Source: Chitinophaga hostae (GTDB lineage Bacteria > Bacteroidota > Bacteroidia > Chitinophagales > Chitinophagaceae). Taken from it: a stretch of 64,000 bases of DNA. The position numbers were made by a program, and so were the translations under genes. This document shows positions 35,339 through 45,523 of the stretch, one piece after another. The stretch is from NCBI RefSeq assembly GCF_018224885.1, contig NZ_JAGTXB010000002.1, positions 186,001-250,000 of the forward strand, given 5' to 3'. The number at the start of each line of letters is the position of its first letter. The stretch's first letter is position 1. The notes under the pieces were generated by a model. The model was not told the DNA's origin. It did not search any database and worked only from the letters and a program-made list of their open reading frames with translations.

Positions 35339-38300
35339 ATGCTTAAATATCTACAACAGGCAGTATGGTGCGCTGCGTTATTATTCATTGCCAGCAGCGC
35401 ATTTGCACAGGCGCCTGCCTTATTAAAAGGAAAAGTTATTGATAACAAAACGCAGGAAGCCCTGCCGGGCGCATCTGTACGCGTTAAGGGCGGTCACTCA
35501 GGCACTCAGTCCGATGCACTTGGTTCTTTTGAGTTGTCGCTTACGCAACTGCCGCAAACAATTATTGTCACCTTTGTAGGATACCAGTCGCGGGAGCTGG
35601 TCATCACAAAAAATGATCTTAACAGTACGATAAAACTGGAACAGCAACAGGCGCTGTCGGAAGTAGTGGTAACAGCCGTTGGCATCAAAAGTGCTACCAG
35701 GTCGCTGGGTTACAGCGTGGGTGAAATAAAAGGCGCTGCGCTGAAAGACAGCCGGGAACCTAATGTGGTAGCAGCGCTCAGCGGAAAGGTAGCCGGTGTG
35801 CAGATCAATAATTCCGGTGGATCTCCCGGTGGATCTTCTACTATAAAAATCAGGGGAAATAGTTCCCTGCTGGGAAGTAATGCACCTTTATTTATTTTAG
35901 ATGGTGTACCGGTCGACAATTCTATCCAGGATATATCACCTATCTCCAACAGTGTTTCGCTCGCTACTCCGTCTAACAGGGGCATCGATATCAATAGTGC
36001 AGATATTGCCAGTCTGACTGTATTAAAAGGCCCGGCTGCCGCTGCGTTGTATGGCATCAGGGCTGCCAACGGCGCAGTGGTAATCAACACAAAAAGAGGA
36101 AGTTCACTCACCGATAAATCTTTTGGTGTGAGCTACAGCGGCTCGTTTACCGTTGATAAAATTAACCGTCGCATGCAACCGCGGCAAACCAGTTTCTCCA
36201 ATGGTATCGGCGGGCAATATGTGAAACCCGGTATCACCGGTTCCGATGAAAACTGGGGCGCATTGCTGGATACATTGACCTATAGTTCCATTCCCGGCAA
36301 CTTCGATAAAAACGGAACAATTGTAGGCAAGAGCGATCCCAGCTCCAACGGCATACCTGTAAACCGTTATGATAATATTGATCGGTTTTTCGTGAACGGC
36401 TATACGAACGATCATAACATCAGCTTCTATGGTAACACAGGTAATGCCGGGTATTATTTTTCCTATGGCAACCTGAAACAAACCGGGATCATTCCTACTA
36501 CCGATTTCTACAGACATACTTTCCGTTTTAACGGCGACTACGCTGTAAATGAACGGCTGAAAGTGTCCGGTGGACTGAATTATATCAAAGACGGCGCGGG
36601 TAACCGTGCGCTAATGGGCGGATTTAATACCAACGTAGTGCGGGCATTGATGAATTCTGCTGTAAACTTTGACATCACCAACGGATACTCCAATCCCTGG
36701 GATCACCCCGAGTCGTATAAATTGCCGCCTACCAGCGCAAAACCCTGGGGCGACAGCCGCTCATATGCAAACGGTATTGGATGGGACAATCCTTACTGGT
36801 CGCTTAATATGAATCCGCAAACGGATGAATTAAACCGCTTTATCACCTTTGCAGAAGCCAATCTTGAAATCACCAGCTGGTTAAAAGCCACTGCCCGGTA
36901 TGGTATCGATTATTATACCGATGTAAGAAAAGGCGCTTTCAGCCGCGGTACTTCCGGCGTAGCCACCGGTACCATCAACGATGTGAATTACACCCGCAGG
37001 GATAATAATCTTGATGTATTACTGGTGGCTGACAGACGCTTGAGCAGTGATCTGAATCTTACGGTAGTAGGAGGGTATAACTATTATAATTCCTGGCGAA
37101 ACCAGGTTAATACCCGTGGTGACGGATTGACTATTCCCGGTAACTTTAATATTTCCAATGCTTCTTCTACTCAAACATTTAATCAAACTATCCGTAAAAA
37201 ACTCATAGCAGGATATGCCGATATAAAGCTGGATTACAGGAAATGGTTATACCTGGAGCTGACCGGAAGAAATGAATGGACCTCTACGCTGGCCAAAGGA
37301 AAGAACGCTTTCTTTTATCCTTCTGCCAGCACCAGTTTTATATTTACAGATGCGCTTCACTGGAATCACAGTATCCTGAATTTTGGTAAGATACGTGCTA
37401 CCTATGCACAGGTAGGAAATGATGCTGATCCATATTCACTTGAAACCTATTATGTGCCTACTACCAGCAGTGGCTGGATACAAAGCGCCATTAGTTTTCC
37501 TTTTAATGGCAAACAAGGTCTTAGTTACAGTTCCACCATCGGTAATCCCAACTTGAAGCCGGAACGCATCAGCACCTGGGAAGCCGGACTGGACCTGCAT
37601 TTCTTCCATGACAAAACGCAACTGGAAATTGTTTACTATAACAACAGCAGCAAGGACCAGATCATACCCGTTACATTGCCCTATTCTACCGGCGCCGCCT
37701 ACACGCTTACCAATGCAGGTAATATTGTAAACCGGGGTCTGGAAGCCAGTTTGCAGCAACGCATTCTGGGTAGCAGAAAACTTTCCTGGACAGCTACCGC
37801 ATTGTTTAATAAAAATGTGAGTCGTGTTAACTACATCACTGATAATATTTCCAACGTAAGCCTGGGCGGTATCTGGATGGAAGCGCGCGGGCAGGCAGGG
37901 CAGCCCTATGGCGTGTTTTACGGCACAGATGTGAAACGGAATGCAGCAGGAAAGCCGATCATCAATGATGATCCTTCCAGTGCCAGCTATGGTTATCCAC
38001 TGGTGAACAGCAACTTTACCAGGATCGGTGATCCCAACCCGGACTTTAATGTGGGGCTGCGCAACGAATTCAGGTATGGGTCCTTTACCTTCTCCTTTTT
38101 GCTGGATGGGCGTTTTGGTTTCGACATCTTCAATGCGCCGAGGCTGCAGATGGTGTTTAATGGCGTAGATGCGTCGACGGTAGCCAGAGGCACCAAAACT
38201 GTTTTTGATGGCGTAACTGCCTCCAAAGGAGCACCCAATACTATTGAAGCTGAGCTGTCGCAGGCATGGTACCGCAATACTTTCAACATACAAGGGCTTT

Positions 38301-38560
38301 ACGTAGAACATGATCTTTACTGGGTGAAGCTGAAGGATGTTAATCTCACTTATGCTTTGCCACAGCAGCTATTAAAACCTGCACATATTGCCGCCGCCAG
38401 CGTTACGCTCACTGCCAGGAATTTTTTATTGTCGACCAACTACACCGGCAGTGATCCGGACCTGGGCAGCAGAAATGGTTTGTCTAACGCCGCCGGTATT
38501 GACTTCTGGACAACACCTAACACGAAGAGCTATGGCATAGCGCTAAACGTTTCCTTTTAA
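35339..38560 (+). CDS. SusC/RagA TonB-dependent outer-membrane transporter
   Basis: 1073 residues from ATG 35339, where a signal peptide begins (MLKYLQQAVWCAALLFIASSAFAQ). The frame opens earlier at ATG 35273, but that adds 22 residues of unlikely sequence before the signal. Domains: carboxypeptidase-regulatory-like beta sandwich (about 28-95, LLKGKVIDNKTQEALPGASVRV), TonB plug with the SusC signature VAALSGKVAGVQINNSGG and LFILDGVPVDNS, then the 22-strand barrel ending in LNVSF. No STN domain, so no direct sigma signalling. Imports ligands delivered by the SusD partner, probably sulfated molecules given the sulfatase downstream. Confidence 0.93.
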   Translation: MLKYLQQAVWCAALLFIASSAFAQAPALLKGKVIDNKTQEALPGASVRVKGGHSGTQSDALGSFELSLTQLPQTIIVTFVGYQSRELVITKNDLNSTIKLEQQQALSEVVVTAVGIKSATRSLGYSVGEIKGAALKDSREPNVVAALSGKVAGVQINNSGGSPGGSSTIKIRGNSSLLGSNAPLFILDGVPVDNSIQDISPISNSVSLATPSNRGIDINSADIASLTVLKGPAAAALYGIRAANGAVVINTKRGSSLTDKSFGVSYSGSFTVDKINRRMQPRQTSFSNGIGGQYVKPGITGSDENWGALLDTLTYSSIPGNFDKNGTIVGKSDPSSNGIPVNRYDNIDRFFVNGYTNDHNISFYGNTGNAGYYFSYGNLKQTGIIPTTDFYRHTFRFNGDYAVNERLKVSGGLNYIKDGAGNRALMGGFNTNVVRALMNSAVNFDITNGYSNPWDHPESYKLPPTSAKPWGDSRSYANGIGWDNPYWSLNMNPQTDELNRFITFAEANLEITSWLKATARYGIDYYTDVRKGAFSRGTSGVATGTINDVNYTRRDNNLDVLLVADRRLSSDLNLTVVGGYNYYNSWRNQVNTRGDGLTIPGNFNISNASSTQTFNQTIRKKLIAGYADIKLDYRKWLYLELTGRNEWTSTLAKGKNAFFYPSASTSFIFTDALHWNHSILNFGKIRATYAQVGNDADPYSLETYYVPTTSSGWIQSAISFPFNGKQGLSYSSTIGNPNLKPERISTWEAGLDLHFFHDKTQLEIVYYNNSSKDQIIPVTLPYSTGAAYTLTNAGNIVNRGLEASLQQRILGSRKLSWTATALFNKNVSRVNYITDNISNVSLGGIWMEARGQAGQPYGVFYGTDVKRNAAGKPIINDDPSSASYGYPLVNSNFTRIGDPNPDFNVGLRNEFRYGSFTFSFLLDGRFGFDIFNAPRLQMVFNGVDASTVARGTKTVFDGVTASKGAPNTIEAELSQAWYRNTFNIQGLYVEHDLYWVKLKDVNLTYALPQQLLKPAHIAAASVTLTARNFLLSTNYTGSDPDLGSRNGLSNAAGIDFWTTPNTKSYGIALNVSF

Positions 38561-38580
38561 TTAATAAAGCACTTATCAAC

Positions 38581-40077
38581 ATGAAAATATTTAATCAAAT
38601 CAATGTGCGTTTATTCGTTGCAGTTAGTATGCTGCTGATGCCGGCATCCTGCTCGCTGTCCGATACCAATGTTAACCCAAACGCCTCTACGGAGGTGTCT
38701 GTCAGTGCAGTACTGACCGGTGCCGAAGTATCGCTGGGCTTTAACCTGGGCGTTAACGCCGGCCTGGTCGCCAACATCTACATACAGCAGGCTTCCGGCG
38801 CCAACGGCGATGCCGCTTCGTTTGACAACTATACTTCGTCGATCCAGTATTTTAACCAGACATGGCGCGGGTTCTATGGAGATGTGCTGGATGAACTGAA
38901 GATTGTAAAAACTGCCGCTGCACAGCAGAAACTGCCTTACTACAGCGGTATTGCGCGCATCCTCAGCACTTACTCCTATGGCACATTAACAGACCTTTTT
39001 GGAGATATACCCTATAAGGAATCGCTGTATGGTAATAATATTACCAACCCGGCGTACGACAAGCAACAAGATATTTACAAAGCATTGCAGGAGCAGCTGG
39101 ATTCGGCCATACTCGATCTTTCCGTGCCTGCGACCGACAACCAGGGCGCATTGCCGGCTGCTGACGATGTGATATACGGCGGTAATGTGGAACGTTGGAA
39201 GTCATTGGCGTATACATTGAAAGCGCGGTATGCTATTCATCTCTCAAAAATCAACAGCACAGATGCCGCGCAACAGGTGCTAAAGGCGTTGTATGATGGT
39301 ACCCGTTACCGGGGAATAGCGGATAATTCTGCGGATGCGTTAGTAGTATTCGGTGCTGCCACCACCAATGCCAATCCGTTTTACCAGCAAAATACCAACA
39401 GGCCGGGATGGATAGGACTGGGGGCTTCATTTGTAAACCTGCTGAACGGAAACGAAGTTACGGATGCCGCCACCAAACCGGAAGGGCCGCTGGTAGACCC
39501 GAGAAGGGCTTACTTTGCAACGACTTATCCGGCCGGCAGCAACACCTACAGGGGCAGTGCACCCGGCGTACCCGGCGCATTTTCGGTGATCGGCAGCTTT
39601 TATGGCACTGCTACATCACCGGTTATTATCAGCAGCTTTTCAGAAGCCAAGTTCCTGGAGGCAGAAGCGCGGTGGCGAATCAATCCTGCCGACCCGTTGG
39701 TGAAAACAGCCTTCGACGCGGCCATCCGTTCTTCATTTTCCCGTGTAGTCAGTAATCCTGCCGATCCATATGCCACACCAGATAAGCAAACAGCTTATAT
39801 AACGGCAAAGACTACACTCAGTGGTGTTGCTGCAACTGACCTGAATACGCTGATCACACAAAAATACATTGCGTTGTTCCTGCAGCCGGAGGCCTGGTCG
39901 GACTATCGTCGTACCGGTTATCCCGCCCTGCCGCTGGCAAAAAATGCTACCAGTGTGGCTAACCCGAACGGGCAAATACCCCGGAGAATACCGTATCCGC
40001 AAAATGAACAATCACTGAATAGAAATACTCCTGGGGGATCGGGTTATCAAACACCTGCCCTATGGTGGGATAAATAA
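38581..40077 (+). CDS. SusD/RagB-like nutrient-binding lipoprotein
   Basis: 498 residues, lipobox LLMPASC. The N-terminal segment SLSDTNVNPNASTEVSVSAVLTGAEVSLGF and the helices with YSGIARILSTYSYGTLTDLFGDIPYKESL are typical of the SusD-like_2 group. EAWSDYRRTGYPALP near the C terminus is the family end motif. It caps the SusC barrel at the cell surface. Starts 20 nt after the SusC stop, same operon. Confidence 0.92.
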   Translation: MKIFNQINVRLFVAVSMLLMPASCSLSDTNVNPNASTEVSVSAVLTGAEVSLGFNLGVNAGLVANIYIQQASGANGDAASFDNYTSSIQYFNQTWRGFYGDVLDELKIVKTAAAQQKLPYYSGIARILSTYSYGTLTDLFGDIPYKESLYGNNITNPAYDKQQDIYKALQEQLDSAILDLSVPATDNQGALPAADDVIYGGNVERWKSLAYTLKARYAIHLSKINSTDAAQQVLKALYDGTRYRGIADNSADALVVFGAATTNANPFYQQNTNRPGWIGLGASFVNLLNGNEVTDAATKPEGPLVDPRRAYFATTYPAGSNTYRGSAPGVPGAFSVIGSFYGTATSPVIISSFSEAKFLEAEARWRINPADPLVKTAFDAAIRSSFSRVVSNPADPYATPDKQTAYITAKTTLSGVAATDLNTLITQKYIALFLQPEAWSDYRRTGYPALPLAKNATSVANPNGQIPRRIPYPQNEQSLNRNTPGGSGYQTPALWWDK

Positions 40078-40106
40078 TTTATCGGTCAATACAACTTATT
40101 ATCAAA

Positions 40107-42422
40107 ATGAAATTTTCACTGCTTTCCGGACCTTTTATTTCATTGACCCTGCTGGGTATCAATACCGCTGTATTGGCCCAGTATAGCCCGAAAAAGCCTT
40201 ATAAAGGTAATGTAGGGCCTACTCTTTCACAGAGCATTGTTACGCCTGTAACCTTTAATCCTGTTGCGCCTGCAGGCGCTCCCAATATTGTGTATATTAT
40301 GCTGGACGATGTGGGTTGGGGTGCCAGCAGTGCATTTGGCGGCCTCGTGGAAACACCGGTGTTTGATAGCCTGGCTAATAACGGGCTGCGATATACGAAT
40401 TTCCATACTACTGCCATTTGCTCCCCCACGCGGGCTTCTCTACTGACAGGACGTAATCACCATTCGGTGAATGTACCTACTGTTATTGACGCTGCCGTGA
40501 ACCTGCCCGGGCATAATGGTTATATGCCTTTTGAAAAAGGTACGATCGCGGAAATCCTGCGGGAAGATGGTTACAACACCTACGCTGTTGGCAAATGGCA
40601 TGTAACTCCCAGCCCGGATCTTACGCAGGCAGGGCCTTTTAACCGCTGGCCTACCGGTCGGGGGTTTGATGCCTTTTTTGGTTTTATGGCTGGAGAAACA
40701 GACCAGTATACCCCTGCACTGTGGGAAAATACGATAAAAGTAGAGCCTGATCTGCAGGGAAAACACCTGACTACGGTGTTGGTGGACAAAGCTATTTCCT
40801 ATATCGCCGGACAACACTCCGCGGCCCCGGATAAACCTTTCTTCCTGTATTTTACCCCTGGCGCTACACATGGTCCGCACCAGGTAGACCGCTCCTGGGT
40901 TGACAAGTATAAAGGGAAATTTGACGCCGGCTGGGATGCTTACCGGGAGCAGGTATTGGCCCGCCAGAAAAAACTGGGGCTGGTACCGGCTAATGCCACA
41001 TTACCGCCACGCAACCCCGGTGTAAAAGCGTGGGAATCGCTTTCTCCCACAGAGAAGAAAGTATTTGCCCGCTTCTTTGAAGTATATGCAGGCTTCCTAT
41101 CGCATACCGATTATGAGGTAGGCAGACTAATAAACTATCTGCGTGATACCAAACAGCTGGATAATACATTGGTTGTATTGATCATCGGCGACAATGGCGC
41201 GAGTAAGGAAGGCGGCTTGAGTGGCCATGTGCATGGTATTAATGAGTATATCGACGGTAGTTTGTTTAGCGAAAATTACGAGCAAAGGATAAAAGATATC
41301 GACAGCTTGTATGATAGAATCGGCAGCGCCGCATCAGGTCCCAATTATCCGGTGGGCTGGGCCCAGGCTGCCAATACACCTTTCCGCTACCTGAAGCAGG
41401 ATGCCAACAGCGAAGGAGGTACACGTAACCCGCTCATTATTTTTTATCCGAAGCTGATCAGGAAAGGAGGCATTCGTACGCAGTATTCGCATGTGAACAG
41501 TGTTACGCCTACTGTGCTGGAAATTGCCGGTTTAAGTATTCCAAAGGTTATTAATGGTTATCCGCAGGATACACTGGAAGGGATAAGTCTTGCTTACACC
41601 CTTAATAATGCCGCAGCGGCTGGCAGGCATCATATACAATATTATGAAATAGCCGGCGGCAGATCAGTGTATAAAGACGGCTGGAAGGCTGCGGTCAGTC
41701 ATCAGCGCGGTACTCCTTTCTCTGCTGATAAGTGGGAGCTGTATCACCTGGATGAAGACTTCAACGAGCAGCACGACCTGGCTGCCGGCAACCCGGCTAA
41801 ACTGAAGGAACTGCAGGCCCTTTTTGACAGGGAGGCGAAGAAATATAACGTATACCCTTTGCTGGGAGATACTACGCGTCTTACCCCCGCTATACTTACC
41901 AGGGGGCCGCTGGATAGCAGATCTTCGGCCATTTTGTACCCCGGCCTAACGCAGGTGCCTACACGCTCAGCGCCGTTTCTTTCGGAACAATCATTTATCG
42001 TTAAGGCGGATGTAGAATTGAGCAGCGTCAGCAATGAGGGCGTGTTACTAAGCGTGGGTGGCCGTTTCTCAGGGTTTACATTTTTTGTGCAGCAGGGAAA
42101 ATTAAAAGCGGTGCATAATAATAACGGCAAGCTAACGGATCTCACTTCCGGTAAAACTGTGCCGGTGGGTAAAGCGATACTCCGTTATGAACTGAAGTAT
42201 ACCCGCGCTGCAAAATTGACGGACCCGGCGGGTACCGAGGCATTATATATCAACGATGAAAAAGTGGCGGAAAGAGCCATTACTAAAGCTGATGCCACCA
42301 TCTCGCCATACGATGAAGGGCTGGATGTGGGCAGGGATCAGGGATCCGCAGTGTCGCCATTATACACATCGCCTTACAATTTTACCGGTAAGCTGCATCA
42401 TATTGAAATTATACATCCTTAA
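40107..42422 (+). CDS. Secreted arylsulfatase (formylglycine type)
   Basis: 771 residues with signal peptide (cleavage near VLAQ, 25). Sulfatase fold starts APNIVYIMLDDVGWGASS with metal Asp67/Asp68. The maturation motif CSPTRASLLTG places the Cys to be converted to formylglycine at 105. GKWHVTPS supplies a further active-site Lys/His. The C-terminal quarter (about 620-771) is a beta-rich LamG-like domain. It releases sulfate from sulfate esters in periplasm or surface. Third gene of the operon, 29 nt after susD. It needs a formylglycine-generating enzyme or anaerobic maturase, not encoded in this window. Confidence 0.92.
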   Translation: MKFSLLSGPFISLTLLGINTAVLAQYSPKKPYKGNVGPTLSQSIVTPVTFNPVAPAGAPNIVYIMLDDVGWGASSAFGGLVETPVFDSLANNGLRYTNFHTTAICSPTRASLLTGRNHHSVNVPTVIDAAVNLPGHNGYMPFEKGTIAEILREDGYNTYAVGKWHVTPSPDLTQAGPFNRWPTGRGFDAFFGFMAGETDQYTPALWENTIKVEPDLQGKHLTTVLVDKAISYIAGQHSAAPDKPFFLYFTPGATHGPHQVDRSWVDKYKGKFDAGWDAYREQVLARQKKLGLVPANATLPPRNPGVKAWESLSPTEKKVFARFFEVYAGFLSHTDYEVGRLINYLRDTKQLDNTLVVLIIGDNGASKEGGLSGHVHGINEYIDGSLFSENYEQRIKDIDSLYDRIGSAASGPNYPVGWAQAANTPFRYLKQDANSEGGTRNPLIIFYPKLIRKGGIRTQYSHVNSVTPTVLEIAGLSIPKVINGYPQDTLEGISLAYTLNNAAAAGRHHIQYYEIAGGRSVYKDGWKAAVSHQRGTPFSADKWELYHLDEDFNEQHDLAAGNPAKLKELQALFDREAKKYNVYPLLGDTTRLTPAILTRGPLDSRSSAILYPGLTQVPTRSAPFLSEQSFIVKADVELSSVSNEGVLLSVGGRFSGFTFFVQQGKLKAVHNNNGKLTDLTSGKTVPVGKAILRYELKYTRAAKLTDPAGTEALYINDEKVAERAITKADATISPYDEGLDVGRDQGSAVSPLYTSPYNFTGKLHHIEIIHP

Positions 42423-42439
42423 TTATTAAATCCTGGATT

Positions 42440-42568
42440 ATGACATTCGCAGATCTTGTTTTACTGACGAAAAAAATTGCTATCGGGATCATCATATTCT
42501 TGGTTCCGCTGCTAATAGTAGCGGGTAGTATTTGGTTTTTACATTATCTCCTTCATCAAAATCATTGA
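42440..42568 (+). CDS. 42-residue single-span membrane peptide
   Basis: ATG 42440 to TGA 42566-42568. Sequence begins MTFADLVLLTKKIAIG, then one strongly hydrophobic span (IIIFLVPLLIVAGSIWFL) and a tail HYLLHQNH. It lies 17 nt after the sulfatase stop and 18 nt before the hydroxylase ATG, so it fits tightly in the operon. No family recognised; it may be an accessory subunit of the membrane-bound hydroxylase next to it. Confidence 0.65.
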   Translation: MTFADLVLLTKKIAIGIIIFLVPLLIVAGSIWFLHYLLHQNH

Positions 42569-42586
42569 TCAAAAAAAATAATTATC

Positions 42587-43678
42587 ATGGCAACAACCGC
42601 AAAAACGCCCTTGCAGGTAATTGGAAGGGATTCCCTGATTAGCCTGCTGCTTTATGTGTCACCGATAGCGCTTATGTTCGCGTGGTTTTATCTCAGCGGC
42701 AGCAAGCCCTGGCTTCATCCGGCTGCGGAGCAGCTTTCGTTCCGCGCGCCGGCTTTTGTGGAGGCGATATTTAACAATCTGAAAACGTGGGGGCTGCCGG
42801 CTATTATGCTGGTGGTGGGTATTGTAGAATTTTCCGTGGGGTTATATGAAAATAAATGGACAAAGAATGAGCGTATCCTGGATGTAGTATGTTTCATTTT
42901 GCCGAAGCTGGTGTTACGCCCTATGATTGCTTATTTCGGGTTGCAGCTTTTACCGCTGGTATTACCCAATGCAAAAGATGCGTTTGTGTGGGTGCCGTTC
43001 TGGTGGGCTTTTGCCATTATGGCCGTGGCCGATGATCTGACCCAGTACTGGTATCACCGGCTGCATCATCAGCTGCCGCTGTTATGGAGGTTCCATCGTA
43101 CGCATCATTCAGCGCCGTATATGGGTATGGCCATGACCGGCCGGCAGAATATTATTTATACGATGTTTTTTTCGCAGATATACCTCACTGTTACCCTTAC
43201 TTATTTTGGGCTGGGATATGCTGCCCTTTTTGTGGGCGGTATCAAGTCGCTCATCACTACCGCTGCGCATTCCAGTATAAAATGGGATAAGCCGTTTTAT
43301 ACTATCCGCTGGCTGCATCCGGTGGGGTGGGTGATGGAGCGGCTTATTTCAACACCGGCTACGCATCATGCGCATCACGCCGATACTACGGATGATGGCA
43401 TTGGCAATTACAAGGGTAATTTTGGCAATATGTTTTTTATCTGGGACCTGATTTTTGGCACCGGTATTATTACGCGCCAGTATCCGGCGGCATATGGTTT
43501 GAAACATTATAAAGAGGAAGAATGGTATGCACAGTTGCTGTGGCCTATTTTTAAATCAAAGAAAGAAGGCAGCGAGCTGGCAAAGAACGGACCGGAGGTA
43601 GGAGATGAGGTGCCTGTTGAAGAAGACCGGGTGGAGGTACCGCAGGCGGCTATTGTAGCCCGTGCGGCCACTGCATAA
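42587..43678 (+). CDS. Fatty acid hydroxylase / sterol desaturase family membrane protein
   Basis: 363 residues with several spans (LISLLLYVSPIALMFAWFYL, GLPAIMLVVGIVEFSVGLY, FWWAFAIMAVADDL). Histidine boxes for a di-iron centre: YWYHRLHHQ, FRFHRTHHS-like WRFHRTHHSAPYMG, and ATHHAHHADT. Family enzymes hydroxylate or desaturate lipids at the membrane using O2. Its place in a sulfatase operon with a poly-Cys leader is odd; a role in sulfonolipid or sulfated lipid metabolism is one guess. The C-terminal tail (about 320-363) is acidic. Confidence 0.87.
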   Translation: MATTAKTPLQVIGRDSLISLLLYVSPIALMFAWFYLSGSKPWLHPAAEQLSFRAPAFVEAIFNNLKTWGLPAIMLVVGIVEFSVGLYENKWTKNERILDVVCFILPKLVLRPMIAYFGLQLLPLVLPNAKDAFVWVPFWWAFAIMAVADDLTQYWYHRLHHQLPLLWRFHRTHHSAPYMGMAMTGRQNIIYTMFFSQIYLTVTLTYFGLGYAALFVGGIKSLITTAAHSSIKWDKPFYTIRWLHPVGWVMERLISTPATHHAHHADTTDDGIGNYKGNFGNMFFIWDLIFGTGIITRQYPAAYGLKHYKEEEWYAQLLWPIFKSKKEGSELAKNGPEVGDEVPVEEDRVEVPQAAIVARAATA

Positions 43679-43701
43679 TCTGCTGAAACTGCATGTAAAA
43701 T

Positions 43702-43734
43702 AAAAGGGATGTCTCCTGTTGAGACATCCCTTTT
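43702..43734. terminator. Bidirectional Rho-independent terminator
   Basis: AAAAGGGATGTCTC (43702-43715) pairs perfectly with GAGACATCCCTTTT (43721-43734), loop CTGTT. It sits between the convergent sulfatase operon and the minus-strand susD, with A/T runs on both sides. Confidence 0.88.
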
Positions 43735-43753
43735 AGCGTTCCCATGTTCGCTG

Positions 43754-45523
43754 TTATTGGTAATTATAGTTATCCCAGTACGGATTTTTTGCCCTTGCAG
43801 CAGCAGGCACCCAGAAAATGGGAGAAGTTAAATTATTCTCCGGTGCTACTTTCTTAAAGTTGTCTGAGTTGTTAGTCAGCTCAATAGCCGGGTAGCGCAC
43901 TCTTTCCGGCATTGGTTTCCATACGGAGGTATGCCAGGTGAAGGGCTCCAGTTTCGGGTGACGGGTTCTTCTCAGTTCTGCCCACAGTTCATATGGCTGA
44001 TAGAGATTCAGGTGCAGGTACTTCTGCTGCATCAGGATTTCCATTTTGTCATCGAGTGTTGGTGCTGCGGTAAATTTACCTTTCACTACATCGCCCCAGG
44101 CATTCACTACTGTGGCAGATGGGCGGGCAGGATATACCAGCGCCATTTGTGCAGGCGTCATCTCAGTTTTGGCGTAGCTGCTCAACTGGTTGATGGTATA
44201 CCAGAAGGCAATAGAATGTGTTACTTCGTCTTTGATATGCTCTTCGGCAGATTTACCTGTATTAGCTAAACCTTTCAATGCAATTTCCGCCAGCAGGAGA
44301 TCCTGTTCGCCCAGTGTGCTCATATAAACCGGCATCTTGGAGTTGCGGTGGAAGGTAGCATGGTTGTACATAGATTTAGCATTGGTAGAGAACGTAGAGG
44401 CGATATTGTCTGCGAACGGATAGTATTTTTCTCCACTGGTATACAATGCGGTCTGTTCTTCAATGTTGGCAGATACGCCGCGGTAGTCCATGTATTTGGT
44501 AGGCATAGCCAGCACCGGCAAACGCGGGTCATCAATGCCTTCTTCATAGGCAGGAGTACCGTAGTTCAGCCTTTTCATGATGATATTAGGGATAAAGGAG
44601 GCGAAAGAGTTTTCATACACGCCCCGGATCCAGGTACCACCACCAGTTGGATCGATGTCATACCAGTAAAACCAGTAATAGTCGGTTTGCGGCAATGGTT
44701 TTGCCAATGCTGCCTGGATGAGTGGTTTAGCATATGCTTCTTCCACGCCGGCAATACGCACCAACATTTTCAAACGGAGGAAATTGGCAAAGGCTGTCCA
44801 TTTGTTGATATCACCGTTGAAGGCAACATCCTGTTGTTTGAAAACAGCCTGTGCAGAGGCAGACATCTGGGCGTAAGCGCCCGGCAGTCCATCTACCAAT
44901 GTTCCCAATTCCGCGATGATGGATTGATATACGGTTTTTGCATCATCGTATTTAGGAAACAGGTATTGTGCCCCCCCTTTGGAACCCTGGAAGGCATCGG
45001 AGTAAGGAATGGAATTGAAGAAATCTACCAGCTTGGCAGTTTGGTAACACTTAATCAAACCAGCCAGTTTTAGATACAGTTCTCCATCTGTTTTATCCTG
45101 TCCGGAACGTGCGGCAAGCGTATTCTGAAGTGTTTCATAGTTTTTCAGACGGGTGTAGCTGTTCTGAAAGAAATTTTGACCGTTGATAGGAAAATCATCA
45201 AAGCCATTACCAGTGGTAAGGTCATTGTAGCTGGAGAACCAGTCGTATCGATAAGACACATATCGCTGTGCTATCTGTGAATAACCGGTGATACTGGTAC
45301 CGCCGTTCAGCAGGTAATACCATTCGCCATAGTCCTGCGCAAAAATTTTGTTATTGGTGAGCATGTCAGTGAATAATCCCGGGACTATATCGGCATCGCT
45401 GCCGGTAAGCTTATCCTTGTCGTAGAACCGGTCTGACAGGTCTTTTTTACAGGCGCCCAGGAACGAGGCGGACAGTAGTAATATATATAAATATGCTTTT
45501 TTCATTTTTTTCATTTTATACAT
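43754..45523 (-). CDS. SusD/RagB-like nutrient-binding lipoprotein
   Basis: 589 residues at most; three in-frame Met codons (MYKMKKMKKAYLY) could start it, the signal MKKAYLYILLLSASFLGAC being complete from the third. Lipid Cys follows LLSASFLGA. The internal segment MPVYMSTLGEQDLLLAEIALKGLANTGKSAEEHIKD and the C-terminal PYELWAELRRTRHPKL are SusD family features. Its first ATG overlaps the stop of the upstream SusC by one base (TAATG), so the pair is translationally coupled. Partner of the STN-type SusC. Confidence 0.9.
   Translation of the reverse strand: MYKMKKMKKAYLYILLLSASFLGACKKDLSDRFYDKDKLTGSDADIVPGLFTDMLTNNKIFAQDYGEWYYLLNGGTSITGYSQIAQRYVSYRYDWFSSYNDLTTGNGFDDFPINGQNFFQNSYTRLKNYETLQNTLAARSGQDKTDGELYLKLAGLIKCYQTAKLVDFFNSIPYSDAFQGSKGGAQYLFPKYDDAKTVYQSIIAELGTLVDGLPGAYAQMSASAQAVFKQQDVAFNGDINKWTAFANFLRLKMLVRIAGVEEAYAKPLIQAALAKPLPQTDYYWFYWYDIDPTGGGTWIRGVYENSFASFIPNIIMKRLNYGTPAYEEGIDDPRLPVLAMPTKYMDYRGVSANIEEQTALYTSGEKYYPFADNIASTFSTNAKSMYNHATFHRNSKMPVYMSTLGEQDLLLAEIALKGLANTGKSAEEHIKDEVTHSIAFWYTINQLSSYAKTEMTPAQMALVYPARPSATVVNAWGDVVKGKFTAAPTLDDKMEILMQQKYLHLNLYQPYELWAELRRTRHPKLEPFTWHTSVWKPMPERVRYPAIELTNNSDNFKKVAPENNLTSPIFWVPAAARAKNPYWDNYNYQ

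Noticed and set aside
36104-38311. Antisense frames of 100-290 codons under SusC
   Set aside because: Compositional shadows of the SusC frame; no start signals or family features.
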